Source of the DNA: Agelas oroides
Taxonomy: Eukaryota > Porifera > Demospongiae > Agelasida > Agelasidae
Length of the DNA: 64,000 bases
Reading direction: 5' to 3'
NCBI GenBank assembly: GCA_949130485.1
Contig: OX422187.1
Coordinates: 1,240,001-1,304,000 of the forward strand
Both the position numbers and the translations under genes were made by a program. Of the stretch, positions 44,536-55,563 are shown piece by piece. Under the pieces are notes generated by a model that had not been told where the DNA came from, ran no database searches, and was given only the letters and a program-made list of their open reading frames with translations. The first letter of the stretch is position 1, and every line of letters starts with the position of its first letter.

Positions 44536-44835
44536 CTGAGACTGTGTGTAGCTGAAGGTTTGCAGCAGGGTATCACATGTAGCATTGTTCCCAGACCTTC
44601 TCCAAGTCAACATTCTGATTATTTGCAGCACGGAGAAGGCCTGGGAGATTTTCACATGATTGATATGAATTTGTGACGGAGGCAAAAGGGTCAAGAGATG
44701 TCAAGGTCTTTCTGGTAGTTAGTGTCTGTTGTTGTTGTTGTTGTTGTTGTTCAGGGCAAAAGAACACATGCATGGGTAAAACACATCACTACGAGTGATG
44801 TTCAATTTACACATTCCCCTCCATACGCTTTCACA

Positions 44836-44953
44836 GGGCCATAAATTGATGCTCTCCTTAGATGCCGATGAAGGCGACCATGAACTGTGCAGTGTGCAGA
44901 CCCAAGAGACAATCCTCGAAGAGCTGCTTCTGTCCAAGAAGGAGCACAACTGA
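44836..44953 (+). CDS. Possible terminal exon, unknown protein
   Basis: After an acceptor (GCTTTCACAG|GGCC) an open frame reads HKLMLSLDADEGDHELCSVQ and TQETILEELLLSKKEHN before TGA. The acidic, Leu-rich composition and clean acceptor look coding. No companion exon or homology is recognised. Confidence 0.35.
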
Positions 44954-46029
44954 ACTTGCATGATCAGTGTTATACTGTTGTTCTGTACGTACTACCATTT
45001 TAGTGTTATTATATCTCCAAAATATGACATGGTACAATGTAGCTGAACCATGGCTAAATCATGGAGGTGTGCATGTATGTGGGCGGGGCAGCGGGTTCTG
45101 CGCCTTCTACAGGATCTATTCAAGTGAAGTAAGTTATCTCTGACGCTGACTCTAACTTGAGGTAGCTGTGAGGGCAGTTGTAGCGATTGTAATTGAGACT
45201 CTTGAGCGTGTGCGTAGCTTTGCATGCTAGCCGAAACGTTGCGCAACGTCCGAAGCGCATAGGAACTATTCGGAGGATAGAACATTCTGCTGTGGTCAAT
45301 GCATGCGAAAAGAGCGGCAACAGCTACTATTGATCACAAGTTATAACGGTGTTTATCAGGTGGGATACAAAATCCCCATACATTCTCTATGGCACGCCGT
45401 CGAAGTTTTACCCCAGCCCTCGTACGTGACGTCATTATGCAAGTCGGCCATTTTAATTTCCGCTGACCACTAGATACCCACACTTCTGCAGGCGAAACGT
45501 AAAGTGGCTACCCCTTGCAGCAGGATGGATGTGGTTGTTCACAGCCTTGCTGTTTGCTCGGCGCGTGAGAGTCTGGCCAGCGAGACTATGTCCGCTAGTG
45601 AGTGGTTTGTTGTGTGGACTAGTTCTGTGCAGCCCCACCCCCATGCATGCGTCTGCAAATGTGTTAACTAAACTCCTCCCTCCCTAATCAAGAACTTATA
45701 TAGTCGGCCTAATACCAGATTGAATACTGACTGGTAATTTGGAGTTTGTGGGAGCAAAGAATTAGAACTCCCTTTCTTCAAGTGAACTATACACTTTCAC
45801 TACTTCAGAAGGATCAAAAAAGTCTTAGTCTCGTCACAGTAGCAAGTACAGTAGTGTCCTACTACTCTACTATCTGTGGTCTTGTCTTGTGCTAGATGTA
45901 TGCGTGGTCTAGGGAGCCAAAGTCTGCTTGTGAATTATTTTCTTTCATTGACTGGTGCTTTAAAAGTAAAAATAGCTGTACCTGTAGTTAGTAAACCTGC
46001 TATGTAGTACTGTAGCACCATGCCATTTT
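44954..46029. other. No gene recognised
   Basis: Contains the inverted partner of 43930-44020 at 45367-45455 and a small self-complementary string GTTGCGCAAC (45239). The rest is blank. Confidence 0.4.
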
Positions 46030-46432
46030 ATAGAGCAGCTGCAAGGGGTGTGGCCTAAAAGTTATTCCTGTTGCTATGGAGATGCCAATTTTTTATGTCA
46101 ATTTTAGTAGCCTAAATTACCCAAATCTGAAAGATGAAAGTCTTGGACCTTATGGTTGATTTTATTTTTAAAAAAACCAAATCTGCAGTATGGACATTTT
46201 GAGCCTTAAAGTTTGGTCCTTATGTATGGAGTTCTATGGCGTTCATAGAACTCCATACATAAGGACCAAACTTTGGACATTTTTATAAAATCAAATGGTA
46301 AGGCTCAAAATGTCCATACTGCAGATTTGGGTTACTTGGGCTTCCAAAATTACCTTTAAAAATTCGCAGCTCTGTAGCGTCAAAATTAAGGGAAGCCACG
46401 CCCCCTGTGACGTCACACGCAGCCGCTCTATG
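46030..46432. mobile_element. 400-bp foldback with long central palindrome
   Basis: The outer ends TAGAGCAGCTGCAAGGGGTG and CCCCCTGTGACGTCACACGC/AGCCGCTCTA are partly complementary. Middle arms AAATCTGCAGTATGGACATT and AATGTCCATACTGCAGATTT are perfect. The inner arms AAAGTTTGGTCCTTATGTAT and ATACATAAGGACCAAACTTT close the hairpin at about 46208-46273. Confidence 0.85.
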
Positions 46433-46448
46433 TGTCCTTGCATATAAC

Positions 46449-46770
46449 TAGTCTCGTCCCCAGACCCCACCCTCTCACGAGGAGAAACGGTCTGGTGAAC
46501 CAAGTCGAATTTCTTGGGCTAGTGCACGCTTTTGCGACATTGTAACCTAGCAATGATCAAAACATTTTGCGGCCAACCCGCTCAAAAAAGGTACGGATAC
46601 TCAAATAGATATGAACAAATTTTACTGTTGTAAGGGAAGTGCTACGTATAATTACCAATCTCACAATCTCATTGGTCATTACCCATTTTGGGTAATAAAC
46701 CCAAGAAATTCGACTTCGTTCACCAGACCGTTTCTCGCCGGGAGGCGCACACGGGCAGGGTACGAGACTA
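46449..46770. mobile_element. Foldback element, TAGTCTCGTCCCCAGA termini
   Basis: The left end is TAGTCTCGTCCCCAGACCCC with GAGAAACGGTCTGGTGAACC inside. The right end has GTTCACCAGACCGTTTCTCG and GGGTACGAGACTA. About 322 bp; same family as 6557-6866. It carries an inner CTCATTGGTCATTACCC box. Confidence 0.85.
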
Positions 46771-46943
46771 GCATATAACCTCATGCATCAGCCCAATGGT
46801 CTATTCTAGTTTACAAGCAGAACCTGTGTTTATTAGGTCATTGTGTGGATGGTTGCAGTGTAACAGTTGTTGATCACCTTGCTGCTTGCGATTTGTTGTG
46901 TTCATTCCTTTTAGAAACGCTTGCTGACAGTAGTTCCATCACC

Positions 46944-49346
46944 CGTGGACAAAATCACACACACACCTAAGCCTTTGTAGTCCGTGAGCACTCTTGTGAC
47001 TTTGAGAATGGTTCACTGTGGACAAAACCACACACACACCTGAGCCTTTGTAGTCCGTGAGCACTCTTGTGACTTTGAGAATGGTTCACTGTGGACAAAA
47101 TCACACACACACCTAAGCCTTTGTAGTCCGTGAGCACTCTTGTGACTTTGAGAATGGTTCACTGTGGACAAAATCACACACACACCTAAGCCTTTGTAGT
47201 CCGTGAGCACTCTTGTGACTTTGAGAATGGTTCACTGTGGACAAAATCACACACACACACACCTAAGCCTTTGTAGTCCGTGAGCACTCTTGTGACTTTG
47301 AGAATGGTTCACTGTGGACAAAATCACACACACACCTAAGCCTTTGTAGTCCGTGAGCACTCTTGTGACTTTGAGAATGGTTCACTGTGGACAAAACCAC
47401 ACACACACCTGAGCCTTTGTAGTCCGTGAGCACTCTTGTGACTTTGAGAATGGTTCACTGTGGACAAAATCACACACACACCTAAGCCTTTGTAGTCCGT
47501 GAGCACTCTTGTGACTTTGAGAATGGTTCACTGTGGACAAAATCACACACACACACCTAAGCCTTTGTAGTCCGTGAGCACTCTTGTGACTTTGAGAATG
47601 GTTCACTGTGGACAAAATCACACACACACCTAAGCCTTTGTAGTCCGTGAGCACTCTTGTGACTTTGAGAATGGTTCACTGTGGACAAAATCACACACAC
47701 ACCTAAGCCTTTGTAGTCCGTGAGCACTCTTGTGACTTTGAGAATGGTTCACTGTGGACAAAACCACACACACACCTGAGCCTTTGTAGTCCGTGAGCAC
47801 TCTTGTGACTTTGAGAATGGTTCACTGTGGACAAAATCACACACACACCTAAGCCTTTGTAGTCCGTGAGCACTCTTGTGACTTTGAGAATGGTTCACTG
47901 TGGACAAAACCACACACACACCTGAGCCTTTGTAGTCCGTGAGCACTCTTGTGACTTTGAGAATGGTTCACTGTGGACAAAATCACACACACACCTAAGC
48001 CTTTGTAGTCCGTGAGCACTCTTGTGACTTTGAGAATGGTTCACTGTGGACAAAATCACACACACACCTGAGCCTTTGTAGTCCATGAGCACTCTTGTGA
48101 CTTTGAGAATGGTTCACTGTGGACAAAATCACACACACACCTAAGCCTTTGTAGTCCGTGAGCACTCTTGTGACTTTGAGAATGGTTCACTGTGGACAAA
48201 ATCACACACACACCTAAGCCTTTGTAGTCCGTGAGCACTCTTGTGACTTTGAGAATGGTTCACTGTGGACAAAATCACACACACACCTAAGCCTTTGTAG
48301 TCCGTGAGCACTCTTGTGACTTTGAGAATGGTTCACTGTGGACAAAATCACACACACACCTAAGCCTTTGTAGTCCGTGAGCACTCTTGTGACTTTGAGA
48401 ATGGTTCACTGTGGACAAAATCACACACACACCTAAGCCTTTGTAGTCCGTGAGCACTCTTGTGACTTTGAGAATGGTTCACTGTGGACAAAATCACACA
48501 CACACCTAAGCCTTTGTAGTCCGTGAGCACTCTTGTGACTTTGAGAATGGTTCACTGTGGACAAAATCATACACACACCTAAGCCTTTGTAGTCCGTGAG
48601 CACTCTTGTGACTTTGAGAATGGTTCACTGTGGACAAAATCACACACACACCTAAGCCTTTGTAGTCCGTGAGCACTCTTGTGACTTTGAGAATGGTTCA
48701 CTGTGGACAAAATCACACACACACCTAAGCCTTTGTAGTCCGTGAGCACTCTTGTGACTTTGAGAATGGTTCACTGTGGACAAAATCACACACACACCTA
48801 AGCCTTTGTAGTCCGTGAGCACTCTTGTGACTTTGAGAATGGTTCACTGTGGACAAAATCACACACACACCTAAGCCTTTGTAGTCCGTGAGCACTCTTG
48901 TGACTTTGAGAATGGTTCACTGTGGACAAAATCACACACACACCTAAGCCTTTGTAGTCCGTGAGCACTCTTGTGACTTTGAGAATGGTTCACTGTGGAC
49001 AAAATCACACACACACCTAAGCCTTTGTAGTCCGTGAGCACTCTTGTGACTTTGAGAATGGTTCACTGTGGACAAAATCACACACACACCTAAGCCTTTG
49101 TAGTCCGTGAGCACTCTTGTGACTTTGAGAATGGTTCACTGTGGACAAAATCACACACACACCTAAGCCTTTGTAGTCCGTGAGCACTCTTGTGACTTTG
49201 AGAATGGTTCACTGTGGACAAAACCACACACACACCTGAGCCTTTGTAGTCCGTGAGCACTCTTGTGACTTTGAGAATGGTTCACTGTGGACAAAATCAC
49301 ACACACACCTAAGCCTTTGTAGTCCGTGAGCACTCTTGTGACTTTG
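46944..49346. repeat. Minisatellite, 73-bp unit, about 33 copies
   Basis: Tandem copies of ACAAAATCACACACACACCT, AAGCCTTTGTAGTCCGTGAG, CACTCTTGTGACTTTGAGAA and TGGTTCACTGTGG. Copies are almost identical. The main variants are a linked pair of changes (AAAACCACAC with CCTGAGCC instead of AAAATCACAC with CCTAAGCC) near 47024, 47394, 47762, 47907 and 49222, plus (CA)n length changes near 47250 and 47550. Because 73 is not a multiple of three, an open minus-strand reading passes through all three frames every 219 bp. No function is implied by the ORFs. Confidence 0.97.
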
Positions 49347-49935
49347 GCCCACACATTGATGCTGACCAAAGAACACCAGATGGTGAGAAACAAGAACACA
49401 TATTAATAAATTTGTGTTTGTTTTTTTTTCCCTTACAGTTTTATTGCTATTACTCAAAATGCTATAAGAAGCTATATAGTCTGCAGTAGGACTTCCTCTA
49501 CATGTGGACACACTTGGTGGATGCAAGCTACTTGTCCTGATTAGTGAAGTTGACTCAAAGGTTGTGTTCAGGTCAAGCCTGATTAGCCAAGGTCCACTAC
49601 TATCGCTTGCAACTTTAGCAGGTAAAAAAAGCAACTGAACATTCAGTAGCTTTAGCCTCTAATGCTGAGCACTTAGCCCGTGTTAAGATAGTCACAGGCT
49701 ATTAATTAATCTACACCAGGCATGGACTCAAACGGGGGAAGTTTAGGAAACAAGGATAATGGAGTGCCTTCTTTGCTTTCTCTTTTGCTCAGTTGCCAGC
49801 CATCAGCTTCGCTCAGCATTTGACTCCTCTACACCCAACAATCCTAGGTATCCAAGTCGCAACATCTACCCTGCACCGTCCTCCTCACCATCACTGCTAA
49901 TCAACAACAACCCTCTCCTCCCTAATCAGTTAGCT
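49347..49935. other. No gene recognised between minisatellite and ribozyme
   Basis: A + strand frame (49759-49998) rich in Ser, Pro and Asn (APSSSPSLLINNNPLLPNQL) runs into the ribozyme, but it shows no known domain. It could be part of a retroelement carrying the ribozyme. Confidence 0.3.
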
Positions 49936-49994
49936 CCACTGCCAGCGCAGCTGATGAGGCCTGGGTATTGGCCGAAACGTATCCTGTGCAGTGG
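49936..49994 (+). ncRNA. Hammerhead ribozyme motif, type I
   Basis: The full conserved core is present in order. CTGATGA lies at 49951-49957, then stem II GGCC (49958-49961), loop TGGGTATT, GGCC (49970-49973), then GAAAC (49974-49978). Stem I pairs GCGCAG (49945-49950) with CTGTGC (49984-49989). After a four-base bulge GCCA it continues with CCACT (49936-49940) pairing AGTGG (49990-49994). Stem III is very short (ACGTAT), as in the minimal hammerheads of Penelope-like retroelements. Cleavage would be after ATC at 49983 (or after GTA at 49981 in the alternative fold). No reverse transcriptase is seen nearby. Confidence 0.72.
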
Positions 49995-51750
49995 GTGACT
50001 TTGCATAACATATAGACCTGCCTTTCTTGCAGGGAGATGTGGTTCATTGATTGTTCATGCACAATGCTAAGCACAATGTGACTATGACAAAGTGATAGTA
50101 CTAACATCACATACATCACATGTACATACATACATGCAATACAAAAAGCAATTCTGAGTGTTAGACTAATTGATATGTCTCATTTGCCAACATAAGCAAA
50201 ATCAATGGTGACACCGGTAAACAAATGTGACATTGACAAATCCCCAGCGGTTCTTGTTAAGTATGCCAAGACATGTTTGATGCTTGGTGCTATGAGGCAG
50301 ATAAGTGAAAAATATATCCGGTGTTACCATAAACAATGTCCCAGCTTAAATTACAACCTTATGTAAAACAAAACACGCATACCCTACCTCTCTGACACAC
50401 TCCTCTAACTGGATACACACACCCACAATACAAACCTCACACCAATGCAGGCACAACCAGTCATCATCAACCCAAAGGGGAATTCCTCCGTAATCTTCTA
50501 CATCATCCAACCTGCAGCTGGAGTCCACCCCTTCCAAATCCCAGCTACTTTCCACCTCCTCCCCAGCAACCACCACTACTAGGGCTACATAAATTATGCT
50601 CAAACTTTTACCTATTATACTAAAGATTCTACCCACTATCCTTTCTATTGTACCCATTATGCTCAATTATGCTCATCAATTAAAAGTGCAAACTTTAGAA
50701 AATACATGTACAAGCTACAAAAATAGTGTATACCAACTGTTATATTGTAACATAACAGACAACTGAATATAGTCTTCAAGCAAAGAAGCCTGTAGATGAG
50801 AGAAGGAACTGGAGAGAATTGAGAAAACTCGCTGCTCAAGATCCAGGTCCAGGACTGGGATTGGGCCCTAGCTTCCATATAAGGTGTCCATTTCAGCCTA
50901 TTATGCTACAAATTTTTCACCCATTATGCTCAGCATTATTCCTGGAGCTCCAGGCCACCCATTATGCTCAAAATTATACAAACATAATTTATCTAGCCCT
51001 CACCACTACCAACTTCCTCCACCAACCATACAAGAACTGCTGTATTACCACGTTAAGCAAAAGAAGTGAAGCAACAAGGCATTGAATCATACAACAAAAC
51101 AATAGCCCTGTTTACACTAGCACTTCAAACTGGTTTCAAAGCGGTCTCAAATCGGTTTAGGGCGGCTGTGTAAATGGATGGTTTAAGTGCTAGTGTAAAT
51201 GGGGCTTTATAGTTACCTGAGCCGCAAAAAAATGTGCCCAGACTCAACTCAGTTGGGTAATTTCTCATGGGTCACCTCTGCAGCCTATAAATAATGCTAT
51301 GTAGGCACTTGATCCATTCCAAGGCAGTGACAATAGTCGAATTTCAATACACGGACACACAATTGACACATAATAGAGATTCATGACACACATACAGTTA
51401 TTGATGCATACACACACAGAGTGTTGCCAACTACATTTGTTAATGACAATTCTTATTTTAATGTGTACAAAGTGTACATTTATGAGTTGCATGCACCAAA
51501 AGTCTCAAAGATTATCAGTCCTGGCACTACTCCAACGCTGATGTAAGTCTCGGTCATAAGTACCTAGAATAAAGTACAGAATTTTGTGAACACGTGACCC
51601 AGTTTAGTAGCAGAAAACACTACAGTGAATACAACCACATACAGTAACACACTGCAAAAACAAATTGGTTGTTTTAACCACAGAGTGGTTACCATGGTTG
51701 CAGACAAGCTGCAGAGACAATGGTTATGATACATCAATGCCAGCTGAATC
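49995..51750. other. No gene assigned; short repeats
   Basis: The string CCCATTATGCTCAA and variants recur at about 50650, 50900, 50925 and 50960, suggesting a dispersed or tandem unit. At 51106-51206 a 100-bp foldback has GCCCTGTTTACACTAGCACT and AGTGCTAGTGTAAATGGGGC as ends. The rest is AT-rich and blank. Confidence 0.5.
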
Positions 51751-52363
51751 TAGCCTTGTTCCTAGGCCTTTGCCCAGCTTCCCATCGCTTGCAGTACGGT
51801 TAAGTGGGAGAGGCCTGGTACATTTCCTCACGTGAGTGACGTCATGGACAGGGTAAGTTAAGCAAATGTGGGTGCAACTACATGTATTCTGAGTCGAAAG
51901 ATAGCAGTGCACGAAGACGATTTTTGTCGCTCTTTACGAGACAGTTGGGAGGACATCGCGCGCTAGCACCATCAGTCGCTGCTGTCATGCCAAACCTATC
52001 CATGGTCCTTTCAAAAGGCACAGAGTACAGGCGCTAGCACTCGCTTGCTGCTGTCATGCCAAACTTATTCATGGTGCCTGCAAAAGGCAGTAAAGTCTGT
52101 ACAGCCTTTTTCGTTAAAAGTATGGCCATAGTCCTATATAACCATACTCTCGCATGGCAAGACCTTTCACAGGCAAAAAGTAGTCTGGCGGTGAAAAGTG
52201 CGCGGGTGTGTTACATGCCTAACAATACTCTAGTCGTGCTCGCCCACATTCAATTAAAGTCTTTCTACCCCCTTTCCACCCGTGACGTCACTCACGTGAG
52301 GAAATGTACCAGGCCCTCTCCCGCTTAACCGTACTGCAAGTGACGGGAAGCTGGGTGAGGGCT
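51751..52363. mobile_element. 610-bp foldback element with about 100-bp arms
   Basis: The left arm runs TAGCCTTGTTCCTAGGCCTT ... GAGAGGCCTGGTACATTTCC, TCACGTGAGTGACGTCA. The right arm runs TGACGTCACTCACGTGAGGA, AATGTACCAGGCCCTCTCCC ... CTGGGTGAGGGCT. The interior duplicates a 45-bp string around CTGTCATGCCAAAC (51979 and 52051). Confidence 0.85.
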
Positions 52364-52435
52364 GAATCCATGTGAACCACTCAACATACAGACCCTAGCT
52401 GAGTGAGTGCAACAGTGATGCAATCAATACAGACC

Positions 52436-53824
52436 CTATCTCAGTGAGTGCAACAGTGATGCAAACACATCCTTGGTTAGTGCAACAGTTGTGCACTCTA
52501 TCAACGTACCTTCTTCAATGAGTTTCCTGATGAAGTCACTGTGACGCTGGGGGGAACCAAAAATACTTTCAATCATCAGGCCCACCTGCTTCCAATCTAA
52601 GTTTGATAGGTTCCACTCCAATTTGGATTTGTACATTTCGTGCTTGCCATACAATTCATAAACTCTTTCACATGAGTTAGCATATCTTGATCGATCTAAA
52701 TCAGTGAGCATCACTCGATTGTTGTCGTAATCCATACAAAAGTTTTCTAGCCTGATGTCCAAATGGGCAATATTCTGTGCATGTAGCTCTTCAACGGCTG
52801 CTACAGCTTCCTCCACAAACCACACTATGTGATTCTGGGCATCCTCCTTAGACAGCGGTGGTTGATACATCTTAAAAACAAAATAGTCAACTAAGGTACC
52901 CATTTTCTCTACGGAATGGGGAAATGCAATTCTTGTGGACTCGGTTACCTCCCCAAATGGTCGCATCATACACAGCTTATAAAGCGTAGCACGTTCTCTA
53001 TGGTCTACAGGGTACTTGTAAACCCTTTTGTTCAGCTGATTCAAGAGAACAATAGACTGTCCCGACTCAATCTGCTCCAAATTCCGTGATTGCAAAAATC
53101 TGGTTGATAAGGGATAGTTCAGCGCTCTACTTGGCTCTGGATCCTTTCTTGCCCATAACTGGTGGTTATGCTGGTATGCATTCCTCAGTGCAGACTCCAC
53201 TTCATGCTGCTCCAGGTAACGACGTTTCTCCACAAATTTGACCATTTCGTCAGACCATTGCACAGTGATTTCAACGACACACTCTGTGTTTTCAAAGGGA
53301 AAGTAGAATCCAATCACCTTATTTGCTTCGTCATTGGGGTGATAACAATTTCTTAAAGATGCCAACATTCTTGCCAACTGCACAAGTAGCTTGTCTCTTG
53401 TTGCTTCCCAATTTTTGTCAGAGTCTACCTCATAAATGAATTCTGTCGTAGATGCATCTTCTGAGGTTGGTGCTGAACCATCTGGAATTGCTGTTGGTGA
53501 TACAGCTAGTGTGTCAACCTTTGGACGGAGTACCAGTTTTTTCCTTGAACTAACACTAGCACTATCCGATAATATTCTCTGCACATATCCTTTCACAGCA
53601 TCTTCAGCGTCCGTACTTTTCCAGCCTTCTGTGGAACAGCCAAGAAGGCTACCCAGGTTGTACTGTGAAGGAATATCTGTTTCTTCATGATCGATCATAT
53701 TAAAAATGGGGCCATAGGACGCCTTGGAGGCCAGCGACACACTCGGGTATTGGCATGTGGGAGCCCTAGTCGTTCTTGGATATGTAGGTACTGCTTGCCA
53801 ATCTTTTCGGGGGGGAGCAGCCAT
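52436..53824 (-). CDS. Nuclease-like + kinase-like protein (new family, member 1)
   Basis: Intronless ORF; the likely start is the ATG at 53824 (MAAPPRKDWQ), giving 462 residues, though upstream ATGs at 53830 and 53884 remain possible. Numbering from the 53884 ATG, the C-terminal half has a divergent protein kinase: Lys290 (VYKYP), catalytic loop HLDIRLENF (Asp376, Asn381) and DLD at 395-397 in place of DFG. All catalytic side chains are therefore kept, although HRD is HLD. The glycine-rich loop is not obvious. The N-terminal half (residues about 95-245) aligns by eye to the gene at 63028: YVQRIL, LRPKVDTL, FIYEVD, GFYFPFENTECVVEITVQW. There the pattern RPxV..L...IxxEV[H/D] suggests a decayed PD-(D/E)XK nuclease fold. 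The overall plan recalls nuclease-kinase pairings in Crinkler-type proteins. Function unknown. Confidence 0.8.
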   Translation of the reverse strand: MAAPPRKDWQAVPTYPRTTRAPTCQYPSVSLASKASYGPIFNMIDHEETDIPSQYNLGSLLGCSTEGWKSTDAEDAVKGYVQRILSDSASVSSRKKLVLRPKVDTLAVSPTAIPDGSAPTSEDASTTEFIYEVDSDKNWEATRDKLLVQLARMLASLRNCYHPNDEANKVIGFYFPFENTECVVEITVQWSDEMVKFVEKRRYLEQHEVESALRNAYQHNHQLWARKDPEPSRALNYPLSTRFLQSRNLEQIESGQSIVLLNQLNKRVYKYPVDHRERATLYKLCMMRPFGEVTESTRIAFPHSVEKMGTLVDYFVFKMYQPPLSKEDAQNHIVWFVEEAVAAVEELHAQNIAHLDIRLENFCMDYDNNRVMLTDLDRSRYANSCERVYELYGKHEMYKSKLEWNLSNLDWKQVGLMIESIFGSPQRHSDFIRKLIEEGTLIECTTVALTKDVFASLLHSLR

Positions 53825-54388
53825 GATCATAAGACTATGGAGAAAAACGTGTGTGTGTGTGTGAGGTACGGTATGTGCATGCAATGTGGTACATTGTGCT
53901 TATTCTGGCCATAGCAGGGAAATATCCTGTTTCTCATCCTAGAAATGACTGAAATTCAGTGAGGCAGGTGCGGAATTAACAAAACACAACTGTAAAAACA
54001 CAGCTAGGACACAGCCAAGTTTGTACTGTGTTTTCCACTGGCTTCTATAATAGTATTCAGTGCGGAAGCAGTACATATATAATTGTATTGTGTTTTCAGA
54101 AGTGGAACTAGTCAGGAAGAAACAGGATATTTCCCTGCTGTGGCCTACCCAGCATGCAAGCACTCCTTCACTAGGTTTTCTAGACAGATGATCATCATCG
54201 TTGGGGGCGAGCCTGAGCTGTCTTGTGGCATGGCGCGGCGTGGCATGCTAAGCAAGAGGGTGGGGTCTGTGCACGCCCATATGCATTACGTGTGCGCAAG
54301 TCTTGTCCAGAATGCAGTGTAACGTGCCCGGAGTATTGCCTCTCGCTATTGTTGTGTTTCCTCTGCCCTCCTGTGACTGCCTTGTTCC
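53825..54388. other. 5' flank of the kinase-like gene; no other gene
   Basis: A short (TG)n run at 53850-53862 lies 30 bp upstream of the proposed start codon. TGTTTCTCATCC/CAGGAAATAT-like strings at 53920 and 54110 (GGAAATATCCTGTTTC, AACAGGATATTTCC) are inverted copies flanking 200 bp, so a further small foldback (about 53908-54137) is likely. Confidence 0.4.
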
Positions 54389-54923
54389 TAGTCTCGTTCC
54401 GAGGCCTCTCCCGTTTTGTGTTCTTCGGTTTGCATTCAGTATAATACACAGAAGCGGAACAGCGCAAAAAAAGGGGAAGGCCTGGTCTCATTCATCACGT
54501 GAGTGACGTCAGGTGGACGCAAAAATGACGTAAGGGGGAGGAGAAAACCGCAAATATGTATAGCGCTCACTCATTCAAAGGAAAAACCGTTTAATACGCT
54601 ACGAGTGGGAGACTTGGCCCGTTCAGAAGATCCAGAGTAAGAACGCTTTATCATCGTCCGATTGGCAAGTTTAGTCTAGCTCCAAGCGTACGTGTACTCG
54701 AAACTACTAACTACGCTCTGATCGAGCGCTCATGAGTGCGTGGGCACTATACATATTTGCGGTTGGTCCCCTCCCCCTTACGTCATTTTCGTGTCCACCT
54801 CGCAGCCACCTGACTTCACTCACATGATGAATGAGACCAGGCCTTCATGCTCTTCCGCTTCCGTGTATTATACTGAACGCAAACCGAAGAACACAAAACA
54901 GGGTAGGACTGGGAACGAGGCTA
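54389..54923. mobile_element. 535-bp foldback element with about 190-bp arms
   Basis: The left arm starts TAGTCTCGTTCCGAGGCCTC and contains TGTGTTCTTCGGTTTGC and TCATTCATCACGTGAGTGAC. The right arm returns them as ATGAATGAGACCAGGCCTTC, GCAAACCGAAGAACACAAAA and GGGAACGAGGCTA. Inner arms CGCAAATATGTATAGCGCTC and CATATTTGCGG also pair. Confidence 0.85.
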
Positions 54924-55149
54924 CTTGTTCATACGTGTCTGGAGTCTTGCCTCTCGTTGCTCCTGTGTCTCCTCTGATCTCCTGTGACAATCTTGTTCCC
55001 TACGTACCTGCCGCCTCGTCTCTCGTTGCTCCCGTGTCACTTTGGCTTTCCGATGCCTGCATTGCTCCCTGGCACGCTGGAGTCTAGCCTCCCGTTCTGC
55101 CTCCACTACTATGCACTGCACTGTTCACGACTACGCGTGGCATGGCGCG
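54924..55149. repeat. Degenerate tandem repeats CTCTCGTTGCTCC / GTCTCC
   Basis: GCCTCTCGTTGCTCCTGTGT recurs three to four times with changes (54950-55095). The basic minus-strand ORF across it is compositional. Confidence 0.5.
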
Positions 55150-55499
55150 CAGGGTTTCATACAGGGGAGGGCCCTGGAATTTCCCGCCACTAGCTGCAAT
55201 TTTCCTCCCCCAGAAATCTTGAAATTGAGTATGGTTATTATTGTGGTGCCATCAATATTAGCTATTTAATTTTACATGTTACTGGACATAAGTATGTGTC
55301 ATCAAAATGTTTGGAAAGTTTGTCCCAGATTGCGTCAGAAGCAATCTGAGAGGATCTAAATTCAAAATTTTCCTGGGGGAGCATGGCCCTCCTAGTAGGC
55401 ACGCACACTTACGTGTGCGTTAGCGTGCTTTCGCATGCTACTATCATCCTGCTACCATCCTGTTTTCCCCCCCAACTCAAAATCCTGTATGAAACCCTG
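55150..55499. mobile_element. 350-bp MITE, CAGGGTTTCATACAGG termini
   Basis: The left end is CAGGGTTTCATACAGG and the right end is CCTGTATGAAACCCTG, perfect 16-bp inverted repeats. A GGGGAGGGCCCTGGAATTTC motif inside faces TGGGGGAGCATGGCCCTCC. No ORF of note. Confidence 0.85.
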
Positions 55500-55522
55500 G
55501 TGCGGTAGCGTGGGCGCGTGCA

Positions 55523-55563
55523 ACCATAGATTGTAAACCTACGTAGGGTTTACAATCTATGGT
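55523..55563. repeat. 41-bp near-perfect palindrome
   Basis: ACCATAGATTGTAAACCTAC is followed by its own complement GTAGGGTTTACAATCTATGG(T). A half copy lies at about 4237 (ACCATAGATTGTAAACCTAC), so this is a dispersed unit. Confidence 0.85.

Noticed and set aside
46944..49346. CRISPR-like array
   Set aside because: The 73-bp units are contiguous with no unique spacers, and no cas-type genes are present. It is a minisatellite in a eukaryotic context.
47013..49634. Minus-strand ORFs with repeated VCVILSTVNHSQSHKSAHGL
   Set aside because: The 73-bp period cycles through three frames and gives open reading by chance. There is no start context or domain.
50346..50666. 106-codon minus-strand ORF with a hydrophobic start and acidic, Cys-rich tail
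   Set aside because: It overlaps AT-rich repeats (CCCATTATGCTCAA units), has no known motif, and the opposite strand is equally open.
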